Positions 1 through 4,432 of a stretch of 5,936 nt of DNA are shown here, in pieces. The position numbers and the translations under genes are program-made. The notes beneath the pieces are model-generated. The model had not been told where the DNA came from and searched no databases. It worked only from the letters and a program-made list of their open reading frames with translations. The stretch is from JBBDXA01 sp040902585 (GTDB lineage: Bacteria; Planctomycetota; Phycisphaerae; Phycisphaerales; Phycisphaeraceae), in assembly GCA_040902585.1 (NCBI GenBank), contig JBBDXA010000085.1, positions 1-5,936 on the forward strand, given 5' to 3'. The stretch's first letter is position 1, and each line of letters starts with the position of its first letter.

Positions 1-104
1 TTCGACAATCTGTTGAACCACCCTTAAGCCGGCGACTGGCAAGCCCTCATGAAGCGTGCCAGGTCCAGCCTGACCGCCGGCAGACCCGCCCAGGGCGGGG
101 TGCG
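1..104. other. 3' flank of the intron, with nested inverted repeats
   Basis: I see no convincing gene here. In frame 1 of the plus strand, eight codons run into a TAA at 25-27; these could be the tail of a gene starting outside the window, but nothing identifies it. The stretch contains nested inverted repeats: GCCGGCG (28-34) with CGCCGGC (75-81), and inside them CTGGCA (36-41) with TGCCAG (57-62). A further 6-bp hairpin, CCCGCC (85-90) with GGCGGG (94-99), abuts the intron end. On the minus strand this is the 3' exon of the intron. Confidence 0.4.
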
Positions 105-142
105 ACCGGGTAGCCGGGGGAGGTTGCCCTCCCCCAGCCCCC
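105..142 (-). ncRNA. Group II intron domain VI-like hairpin and 3' splice region
   Basis: On the minus strand GGGGGAGG (135-128), a GCAA loop (127-124) and CCTCCCCC (123-116) make a perfect 8-bp stem with a GNRA loop. The following GGCTACCCGGT has an unpaired A at 111, 6-7 nt before the proposed intron end at 105 or 104. A bulged A 7-8 nt from the 3' end is the expected lariat branch point. The end reads GGT(C) rather than the usual AY, so the exact 3' border is uncertain by one or two bases. Confidence 0.55.
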
Positions 143-178
143 ACACCACCGTACGTACGGTTCCGTATACGGCGGTTC
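143..178 (-). ncRNA. Group II intron domain V-like hairpin
   Basis: Read on the minus strand, ACCGCCGTA (176-168) pairs with TACGGTGGT (153-145), nine pairs including one G-U. A 2-nt bulge (CG, 155-154) follows, then an upper stem TACG/CGTA (167-156) with a GAAC loop. A lower stem, a 2-nt bulge on the 3' side, and a short capped upper stem in about 36 nt is the domain V layout. Its position, just after the maturase stop codon and just before a domain VI-like hairpin, agrees. The first bases (GAACC) differ from the usual GAGCC that carries the AGC catalytic triad, and the loop is not GNRA, so activity is uncertain. Confidence 0.6.
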
Positions 179-179
179 A

Positions 180-399
180 TCAGCAGCGCGCAAGCCGCTG
201 ATGCTCATCGAGCAGGCTCGGCAGACCCATGCTGCGCAGCAGCGCGCTGCGCCGCGAGCATGTTGTCGCGTTGCACCACTCGTTCCATGAGCATCCACGT
301 CTCGTCCTCGGCGTGATCGGTTCGTGCCGCGCACGTTTGACGCGCCAAGCCCGTATCCTCGGCGATGCCGTCGCCTGCTGTCCGGGGTGGCCCAGGCAT
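180..399 (-). pseudogene. Remnant of group II intron reverse transcriptase/maturase (LtrA-type)
   Basis: Only the two ends of the intron-encoded protein remain. The N-terminal part starts at ATG 399, preceded by AAAGGG (410-405) with 5 bp spacing, a good ribosome site. It runs through LMERVVQRDNMLAA, which matches the conserved N-terminal lead-in to the reverse transcriptase domain (family pattern LMExVLxRxNMLxA, normally followed by RVxxNKGAxGVDG). The expected VDG block, the YADD-type active site, the X/maturase domain and the HNH/D regions are all absent. In another frame, from ATG 230 to the TGA at 182-180, the sequence reads MGLPSLLDEHQRLARC, like the LGLPSL C-terminus of class C maturases. 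About 54 N-terminal and 16 C-terminal residues survive of a protein usually above 400 residues. The frames differ, so no functional protein is made. Confidence 0.75.
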
Positions 400-885
400 C
401 TCAGCCCTTTTGTCTGCGTCTGGTTCGTGCATCGAACTTCCCGTGCCGATTCGGCTATTGACGTTCGGCCCTTCGCTCACCGTTGCCGGCGCGATCTATC
501 CGTTGCTCCGCCTTTCGGATTCGGAGTGCCTCACTAATCGCGCCGACTGCATGAACTACTACGGCCTCGGCTGACTTCTGGCGGCCATCCGCCGCGCCTT
601 GCGACGCGACTGGCTCATGGCAGACCGCCAGACCTCCCGGGGTAAGACACGTGACCTTCGCCTCATACGCCTGCCGCATCTACGCACGATCGATCCGGAT
701 GACATCGGGCTTCGAGTCTTTTGGCCCTCTCGCCCGTCAACCGTGCGCCTGATTCGGTTCGTGTTCCTCAGGCCGAGGCTTTGCTTACAGCTTCCTTCAG
801 ACGACGCCTCGCGACGACGCCCTTGCTGTTCGGCTAGGAGTTCCTGTCATCAAGGCCTCCAAGGGACTTGCACCCTCAAGTCAAC
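400..885 (-). ncRNA. Group II intron domains I-III region (5' half of the ribozyme)
   Basis: This 486-nt stretch has no plausible gene on either strand; the open frames across it lack ribosome sites and recognisable protein. It is the structured RNA between the intron 5' end and the maturase start codon. Blocks typical of bacterial intron domain I are readable on the minus strand between 875 and 740, including GAACACGAACCGAATC (761-746). I could not fold the whole region by eye, so the boundaries of domains I, II, III and the exon-binding sites are not assigned. Confidence 0.6.
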
Positions 886-901
886 GTGCCATGCCCGGCA
901 C

Positions 902-931
902 AACAAAAAGAAGCGTGCTGGCTGGCACGCT
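902..931 (-). terminator. Rho-independent terminator, the intron's insertion site
   Basis: On the minus strand AGCGTGC (931-925), loop CAGCCA, GCACGCT (918-912) is a perfect 7-bp stem. It is followed by TCTTTTTGTT, ending exactly where the intron begins at 901. A stem followed by a T tract is an intrinsic terminator, and class C introns characteristically insert just downstream of such hairpins. No minus-strand gene is visible upstream within this contig (932 to 1646), so the transcript it would end is unknown. On the plus strand the hairpin lacks a T tract. Confidence 0.65.
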
Positions 932-1102
932 ATCGGGCTGCGCCCATTTCGTTCGCCACATCGCGTCACTTTTCGCCATATCGATCGGCGTACTACGCGC
1001 GCCATAACCGGCTTGTTGGATTAAGGATAGAACAAACGGTGTCCGCCGCGCCCGCGCTCAGGGTGGACAGCCCGCGAAACCCGCCTAGGGTTACGGGTGC
1101 AA

Positions 1103-1126
1103 GGCGGAAGGTTTCCGCCGCTTTTT
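1103..1126 (+). terminator. Terminator-like hairpin in the dps leader, possible attenuator
   Basis: GGCGGAA (1103-1109), loop GGT, TTCCGCC (1113-1119), then GCTTTTTC (1120-1127) form a compact GC-rich stem with a short T run on the plus strand, 16 bp before the dps start codon. It could end a transcript arriving from upstream or attenuate dps. CCGCCT (1081-1086) could instead pair with AGGCGG (1102-1107) and block the terminator stem. Two other helices compete: AACCC/GGGTT (1078-1082/1088-1092) and ACCCG/CGGGT (1079-1083/1094-1098). I recognise no known riboswitch class. Confidence 0.45.
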
Positions 1127-1132
1127 CTTGGA

Positions 1133-1138
1133 TGGAGG
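1133..1138 (+). promoter_or_regulatory. Ribosome binding site of dps
   Basis: TGGAGG lies 4 bp before the ATG at 1143. It favours this start over the in-frame ATG at 1128, which has no such site and would overlap the terminator-like hairpin's T run more closely. Confidence 0.7.
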
Positions 1139-1142
1139 TTTT

Positions 1143-1595
1143 ATGACGACTGCCACCGCAACCCTGACCGACACCCTCAACGCCCTGCTGGCGGACAACA
1201 TGGTCTTCTACCAGAAGCTGCGGGCCTTTCACTGGACCGTGCGCGGGCAGGAGTTCTTCAGCCTGCATGCGAAATTCGAATCGATGTACAAGGCCTGGGC
1301 GCAGGTCGTCGATGACCTGGCCGAGCGCGTGCTCACCATCGGCGGGCGCCCGCTGACCACCCTCGCCGCCATGATCGAGCACAGCCAGATCAGGGAAGCC
1401 AGCGGCGCGCCCAACGCCCGCGCCATGGTCAGCGCCCTGCAACAGGACCTGGAGGCGATTGCCCAGCGCACCCGCGGAGCCACCGCCGAGGCTGAGGTCG
1501 CTGACGACCGCGGCACCGCCAACCTGTTGGATACGGTAGGCGATCAGGCTGAAAAGGATGCGTGGATGCTCCGGGCGTGGGCGGATGCGAAGTGA
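1143..1595 (+). CDS. dps: Dps-family DNA-binding ferritin-like protein
   Basis: Dps proteins form 12-subunit cages that oxidise Fe(II) with hydrogen peroxide, store the iron, and often bind DNA in stressed or starved cells. The protein has 150 residues, a usual length. The inter-subunit ferroxidase ligands are all present with family spacing: H30 (FHWTVRG), H42 (LHAKFE), and D57 and E61 (DDLAER). The spacing 12-15-4 equals that of E. coli Dps H51, H63, D78 and E82. The sequence is helical throughout, as expected for the four-helix bundle. There is no lysine-rich N-terminal tail, so cage formation and iron oxidation are better supported than DNA binding. The start is set by TGGAGG at 1133-1138. 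The gene stands alone on its contig, about 240 bp from the intron's 5' end, and its leader holds the terminator-like hairpin at 1103-1126. The contig ends about 50 bp beyond the stop, so a downstream partner cannot be excluded. Confidence 0.93.
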   Translation: MTTATATLTDTLNALLADNMVFYQKLRAFHWTVRGQEFFSLHAKFESMYKAWAQVVDDLAERVLTIGGRPLTTLAAMIEHSQIREASGAPNARAMVSALQQDLEAIAQRTRGATAEAEVADDRGTANLLDTVGDQAEKDAWMLRAWADAK

Positions 1596-1638
1596 GCCGT
1601 CGGCTCGATCTTGCCGCGATAAACGAGGGAAGCAAGAC

Positions 1639-1672
1639 GGGGGGGGNNNNNNNNNNCCCCCCCCCCCCCCCC
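1639..1672. other. Scaffold gap bordered by poly-G and poly-C
   Basis: Eight G (1639-1646), ten N (1647-1656) and sixteen C (1657-1672) sit in a row. Ten N is a conventional placeholder for a gap of unknown size. A left contig ending in G and a right contig starting in C is what two-colour sequencers leave when dark cycles are read as G and contig ends are extended into them. The homopolymers are probably not genomic, and linkage across this point is unproven. Confidence 0.9.
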
Positions 1673-1782
1673 TCTATCTATAAAGACGTTCCCAGGACGG
1701 CTGCGCCGGAGTCGCGCCGAATCAGATCGCGCCGCTCACGACGACGCCGCCGTTCGCGACAGCTTCACCACTCACCCCGATC
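1673..1782. other. Non-coding stretch between the gap and the carbohydrate-binding gene
   Basis: This 110-bp GC-rich stretch follows the stop of the minus-strand gene ending at 1783. I see no gene and no hairpin with a T tract that would serve as its terminator. Confidence 0.4.
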
Positions 1783-2430
1783 TCACTCCGCCTTATGCTG
1801 CTCGCGCATCACTTTCTTCGCATCCAGCGATTCGTGGGCGAAGTAGATCGTGTCGATATTGAAATTCTTCGATCGGCCGGACAGCGTGAGAATGTAAGTC
1901 TTGCCCGCCTTCAGTTCGTAGACCGCAGGATACTTCTTGTGATCCACATCCAGCGTCGTGGCCCAGCCCCAACCTTTCGCATCGCCGCCGAAGAGTTTGG
2001 TGTCTTTCTTAAGGACTTCCAGCGGCGCGGCACCGCCGGAGGTGAAGTCACCTTCCAGGGCCACGTAACAGTCGTTGGAAATATCCTGCCGCTCACTCTC
2101 CAGCCGCTTGTGAGCCCGGATGAGCAGCGAATACTTGCCCGCCTGCGTCACCTTGAACGCATACTTCAGCGGCGACTTGGCCGGCCCCGTCTCCGGCTTG
2201 TTCCCCGTGAACTCCAGGTGACACTCGCCGCCGAAGCCTTTCACATCCTTCTTCTTCACCCAGTCGCCCAGCTTTGAAGGCGTGTCTTCCGCTTCCATGA
2301 TGACGAGGCCGTCTTTCTCCTGCGCGATGGGCGCGGCGTGTGCCGGGGGCGCGGCGAATCCGCTGGCCGCCACGAACAGGAAACACCATGCCCGAAGGTG
2401 ACGGCAACGTGCGGCGAGCGGAGTCATCAT
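1783..2430 (-). CDS. Secreted protein with a carbohydrate-binding (CBM6/35 or GH115 C-terminal-like) beta-sandwich domain
   Basis: The protein has 215 residues from ATG 2430, which has GAAAGG (2445-2440) 9 bp upstream. Residues 1-32 look like a Sec signal peptide: arginines at 8, 10 and 13, a hydrophobic stretch at 15-27, and a likely AHA cleavage site at 30-32. I see no lipobox. The mature part starts near VIMEAEDTPSK and contains GGECHLEF, YAFKVTQAGKYSLLIRAHK, SNDCYVALEG, GWGWATT, YELKAGKTYILTLSGRS and NIDTIYF. This order (an EAED opening, aGkYxlxiRa, D/N-C-Y-V, W-W, L-aGxhxLxlxgRs, iDxi) is typical of galactose-binding-like sandwiches attached to or accompanying glycoside hydrolases, including the GH115 C-terminal domain. 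No catalytic domain is present, so it probably binds sugar at the envelope or outside the cell. It is the second gene of an operon, 13 bp behind the zinc-ribbon gene. Ligand and exact CBM family are not resolved. Confidence 0.75.
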   Translation of the reverse strand: MMTPLAARCRHLRAWCFLFVAASGFAAPPAHAAPIAQEKDGLVIMEAEDTPSKLGDWVKKKDVKGFGGECHLEFTGNKPETGPAKSPLKYAFKVTQAGKYSLLIRAHKRLESERQDISNDCYVALEGDFTSGGAAPLEVLKKDTKLFGGDAKGWGWATTLDVDHKKYPAVYELKAGKTYILTLSGRSKNFNIDTIYFAHESLDAKKVMREQHKAE

Positions 2431-2443
2431 CGATGAATGCCTT

Positions 2444-3022
2444 TCAATGGGAGGGTGTCTGATTGTAATCATTCGATGGCGGGGAAACGGGATCCGGGCA
2501 GTCTGGATATTCAAAGTGTTGCGCGAATTCCGCCAGGGACAATCCGCGTCTGAGCGTCAATGACCTGTGACGGATCAATTCTCCTGTCAACGCCGCCACG
2601 CCTTGACGGGTGTCCAGCCCCCACTCAGTCAGGCGCGGAAGCGCGGAGCGTCCGAACTCCACGACGGCCAGGTCGCGCACTGCCAGGCAAAGATCGCGGG
2701 CATCCACCTCTCCGCGCCCGGGAAGTATGGATGGCCTGTTCGGTCCGCAACGCGACTCCAGTGCAAAATGATAGGCGAACCAGAGAAACACCACGGCGTC
2801 GAGACTGTACGACGTCGTTGCCGCAACCGTTCCCAACGGCGTGTGGCGGGGATCGTTCGTCAGCCCGAACGGAGTGCGCTTCGCGCGCATCGCCGCGTCG
2901 TAAACCGCCAGCGCCACTTCGACGCCGCATTCGGGGCAATGCCCGTCGTGCGACTGCCGGTATAGGTCGTAACCGCACTGGTGGCAGATCAGGTGGTACT
3001 CGATGAATGAAGGCGCGGACAT
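2444..3022 (-). CDS. Zinc-ribbon protein with a C-terminal Minf_1886-like domain
   Basis: The protein has 192 residues. An N-terminal zinc ribbon uses C13, C16, C29 and C32 (CHQCGYDL...CPECG), a module very common in planctomycete proteins. After a linker (34-70), residues 71-175 resemble the uncharacterised Minf_1886 family: YSLDAVVFLWFAYHFAL (72-88), then DARDLCLAVRDLAVVEFG (107-124), LPRLTEWGLDT (128-138), and an ending like xSxxxFxxxFxY. The family's role is unknown. No signal peptide or clear membrane segment is seen, so it is probably cytoplasmic. The start at 3022 puts the ribbon near the N-terminus; the open frame reaches back to 3274, but that extension reads into the divergent gene and looks non-coding. 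The gene leads the operon with the carbohydrate-binding gene, whose ribosome site overlaps this stop codon. It shares a 143-bp divergent promoter region with the gene at 3166. The linking of ribbon and domain is seen directly; the domain assignment is from memory of the family. Confidence 0.7.
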   Translation of the reverse strand: MSAPSFIEYHLICHQCGYDLYRQSHDGHCPECGVEVALAVYDAAMRAKRTPFGLTNDPRHTPLGTVAATTSYSLDAVVFLWFAYHFALESRCGPNRPSILPGRGEVDARDLCLAVRDLAVVEFGRSALPRLTEWGLDTRQGVAALTGELIRHRSLTLRRGLSLAEFAQHFEYPDCPDPVSPPSNDYNQTPSH

Positions 3023-3165
3023 GCGGATCAAGGTACCACCGACCGGAAGCGCAAGGCGCGGCCGCGAGTTCAGGATGTAATGAACAAGCGAGCCGGGCCG
3101 TACTCGGCCCGGTGAGCGATGAATCGCAGGAACGCTGTGGCAACAAAGCGTAGAATGGTGGGCGC
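3023..3165. promoter_or_regulatory. Divergent promoter region with a perfect palindrome
   Basis: This gap separates the divergent genes starting at 3022 (minus) and 3166 (plus), so it must hold both promoters if both are expressed. CCGGGCC (3093-3099), GTACTC, GGCCCGG (3106-3112) is a perfect 7-bp inverted repeat in the middle. It could be an operator or an RNA hairpin; it lacks a following T tract on either strand. TAGAAT (3151-3156) resembles a -10 box for the plus gene but has no matching -35, and it would give an almost leaderless transcript. Confidence 0.4.
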
Positions 3166-3591
3166 ATGACCATGCAACCGTTTCACAAACTGTTTCCCGA
3201 CATTGGTCACGACGAGACGCGCACACTCTGGTTGGGCGAGGCTCGCGACGGCATGCCGGCAGGTGATTACGCATTCGTCGAGTGGTACTGCGTTGACCCG
3301 GACTGCGATTGCAGGCGGGTTCTGTGGCGGGTCATGTCAGCCGATCTGCCGGGTGTTGTCGCGACGATCACCCATGCGTTTGAAAGTCCCGCAGCCGACG
3401 CGTATGTTCCGGAGCAGACCTATCTTGAGCCGCTGGAACGCAACCACCCGTTCGCCCCGGCGGTACTGCGGGCAGTCGAGGAACTGTTGCTCACCGATGA
3501 AAACTATGTCGCGCGCCTGCGCCGGCATTACCAGATGGTCAAGGTGTATTTTGAGCCCCGGAGTAAGCCCCGGAGTAAACCCCGGCCGTGA
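3166..3591 (+). CDS. Conserved protein of unknown function with a DPDCDCRR motif
   Basis: The protein has 141 residues. I recall proteins of this type, opening with FHKLFPD and carrying YxFxEfYCxxPxCDCRRV, as conserved hypotheticals across several phyla, but I know no function. Visible features: FHKLFPDIGHDETR (6-19), a cysteine cluster CVDPDCDCRR (42-51) that could bind a metal through C42, C47 and C49, a predicted beta segment VVATITHAFE (64-73), YLEPLERNHPFAPAVLRAVEELL near 87-109, and a helical end with YVARLRRHYQMVKVYF. There is no signal peptide or membrane segment, so it is probably cytoplasmic. The last residues, PRSKPRSKPRP, come from a 12-bp tandem DNA repeat and are likely a recent extension. 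The ATG at 3166 has only a weak GGTGGG upstream; an in-frame ATG lies two codons later. It is transcribed divergently from the zinc-ribbon gene and convergently toward the DUF29 gene. Confidence 0.75.
   Translation: MTMQPFHKLFPDIGHDETRTLWLGEARDGMPAGDYAFVEWYCVDPDCDCRRVLWRVMSADLPGVVATITHAFESPAADAYVPEQTYLEPLERNHPFAPAVLRAVEELLLTDENYVARLRRHYQMVKVYFEPRSKPRSKPRP
3555..3585 (+). repeat. 12-bp tandem repeat at the 3' end of the hypothetical gene
   Basis: GCCCCGGAGTAA occurs at 3555-3566 and 3567-3578, with a partial third copy ACCCCGG at 3579-3585. It encodes the repeated PRSK tail. The period is a multiple of three, so copy-number change would keep the frame. Confidence 0.85.
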
Positions 3592-3609
3592 GACGCCTGA
3601 ATGGTGGGC

Positions 3610-3631
3610 TTCGCCGAGTCTTCGCCGAGTC
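3610..3631. repeat. 11-bp direct repeat, two copies
   Basis: TTCGCCGAGTC occurs at 3610-3620 and 3621-3631 in the 67-bp convergent gap between the hypothetical gene and the DUF29 gene. No terminator hairpin is visible in this gap. Confidence 0.85.
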
Positions 3632-3658
3632 TCAGCCGCACTCTACGCGACCAACATT

Positions 3659-4099
3659 TCAATCCGCAACAAGCACTTCCTCCAACGTCCACGCGCACAT
3701 CGCCGGGAACGTCCCTTCATCCAACACCGTCTCGACCGCCGCCTGTTTCACGGCCCGATCGTAGGCTCGCGTCACCGAATCGATGGCGTACTGCCGGAGC
3801 ACGGCGCTTTCGAGCAGGTCCGCCAGTTCCTGGCGCTGGTGGAGAATGGTGGCCTGCCAGGAGTTGGAGCGCAGCGTCGGCTGATGTTCCCACTTGAGCA
3901 GGTGGACAAGCAGGAAGGTGAGCCGGCTGAGGACTTCACGCTTATCGCGGCGGACCATGTCTTGGAGGTACTCCCGGAGATGGTCGTAATCGAGCTCATC
4001 GAACCGACGCTCGGCGATGAGTTTGGACATGTACTCAAGCCACGCGATTTCGTCGTCGTGGTAGAGCGAGGTGGCGGGTTGAGTTTTGGCGCGTTGCAT
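3659..4099 (-). CDS. DUF29 family protein
   Basis: The protein has 146 residues from ATG 4099, a usual DUF29 length. The family pattern is clear: SLYHDDEIAWLEYMSKLIAERRFDELD in pieces near 11-37, then LREYLQDMVRRDKREVLSRL and LTFLLVHLLKWEHQP, the conserved SWQATILHQRQEL, a C-terminal helix with YDRAVKQAAVETVLD, and TFPAMCAWTLEEVL. DUF29 proteins are small, mostly helical, of unknown function, widespread in cyanobacteria and many other bacteria, often in multiple copies. No signal or membrane segment is seen. In-frame starts at 4114 (ATG) and 4159 (TTG) are possible; none has a good ribosome site, and 4099 best fits the family N-terminus. The gene lies downstream of the toxin-antitoxin pair and the decayed reading frame on the same strand. 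Confidence 0.85.
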   Translation of the reverse strand: MQRAKTQPATSLYHDDEIAWLEYMSKLIAERRFDELDYDHLREYLQDMVRRDKREVLSRLTFLLVHLLKWEHQPTLRSNSWQATILHQRQELADLLESAVLRQYAIDSVTRAYDRAVKQAAVETVLDEGTFPAMCAWTLEEVLVAD

Positions 4100-4183
4100 A
4101 ATCGGCAACGGCATTGTAGGCAAGAGCAGCGGGTGTTTGGGGCTGAAGATTTTGCGCAAGCCCTAATCGATGGGCGTGGTTAC

Positions 4184-4204
4184 GGCAGGTGAACCGATCC
4201 TGCC
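4184..4204. repeat. Small inverted repeat upstream of the DUF29 gene
   Basis: GGCAGG (4184-4189) and CCTGCC (4199-4204) form a 6-bp stem with a 9-nt loop. There is no T tract, so it is not a clear terminator. It ends at the stop of the decayed reading frame. Confidence 0.35.
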
Positions 4205-4410
4205 TACTGTACTATCGTCTTTCTTCGCGACTGCTTCTTCTTTCGCACTTCGATCACCTTCAGCACCTCGGCCGCGATTTTCCCCGCGCCGGGTCACTTC
4301 CGGTCTGCCGCAATCGCTTGCCGGGTTGCTTCGTCATCTTCGGGGCGTCGCTTCGACGGACCGATGATGAGATCAAAGTCGCGATCATGGAGTGCATCTG
4401 GTGCATCCAT
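4204..4410 (-). pseudogene. Small reading frame broken by an in-frame stop
   Basis: From ATG 4410 a 38-codon frame reads MDAPDALHDRDFDLIIGPSK, then RRPEDDEATRQAIAADRK, to a TGA at 4296-4294. The same frame then continues without a stop for another 29 codons, with protein-like content (KIAAEVLKVIEVRKKKQSRRK), to a TAG at 4206-4204. The join suggests a gene of about 68 codons split by a nonsense change. Alternatively the first part is a genuine 38-residue small protein and the rest is chance. I do not recognise the family; its position behind hicBA and its charged, helical character would fit an accessory or antitoxin-like gene. The ribosome site is weak. Confidence 0.35.
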
Positions 4411-4432
4411 TCGACGTTCTTTTCTTGAAGCC

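Larger units (their letters stand above)
105..901 (-). mobile_element. Internally deleted group II intron, probably class C (IIC)
   Basis: Group II introns are self-splicing ribozymes that move with an encoded reverse transcriptase/maturase. On the minus strand the element starts GTGCC at 901, close to the GUGYG consensus, with a GTGCC/GGCAC hairpin (901-886). Motifs I recognise from bacterial domain I follow: GGGTGCAAGTCCC (875-863), TAGCCGAACAGCAAGGGCG (836-818) and CTGAAGGAAGCTG (801-789). The protein gene starts near 399 but is collapsed. Domain V-like and VI-like hairpins lie at 178-143 and 135-116, and a candidate bulged branch-point A at 111 puts the 3' end at about 105 or 104. At about 797 nt it is much shorter than the usual 1.9 kb or more for an intron carrying its protein. 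Class C is inferred from the terminator hairpin just upstream (931-912) and the style of the protein remnants. Whether it still splices is unknown; it would need a maturase in trans for mobility. Confidence 0.75.
932..1142 (+). other. Intergenic region and leader upstream of dps
   Basis: I find no gene here. The interval holds GGGC/GCCC (935-945), an 11-base palindrome GCGTA-C-TACGC (988-998), and a cluster of hairpins at 1078-1126 described separately. I could not identify a convincing -35/-10 pair for dps. The AT-richer stretch near 1013-1036 is the most likely promoter zone, but that is a guess. Confidence 0.4.

Noticed and set aside
28..100. attC-like recombination site beside the intron
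   Set aside because: The inverted repeats lack the GTTRRRY and RYYYAAC core boxes of integron sites.
100..107. GTGCGACC on the plus strand, resembling a group II intron 5' end
   Set aside because: All other intron parts (5' motifs, maturase remnants, domain V and VI) read on the minus strand, where this is the 3' border.
1084..1092. CCTAGGGTT in the dps leader, similar to the CTAGGGTT start of ykkC-type riboswitches
   Set aside because: The other conserved parts of that class (the GGTCCGAGAG-like loop and the ACGG/AAAAGCCCGGGAG end) are absent, and dps is not a usual target.
993..1442. Minus-strand frame of 149 codons antisense to dps
   Set aside because: The plus-strand dps gene is unambiguous; the antisense frame has no ribosome site or recognisable protein and is a compositional shadow.
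3023..3274. N-terminal extension of the zinc-ribbon protein back to 3274
   Set aside because: It would overlap the divergent gene at 3166 and its residues are arginine/cysteine-rich without family similarity; the ribbon normally sits at the N-terminus.
3203..4192. Long open frame on the plus strand, 329 codons
   Set aside because: It overlaps the hypothetical gene out of frame and runs antisense through the DUF29 gene; its sequence shows no family pattern and it reflects GC-rich codon bias.
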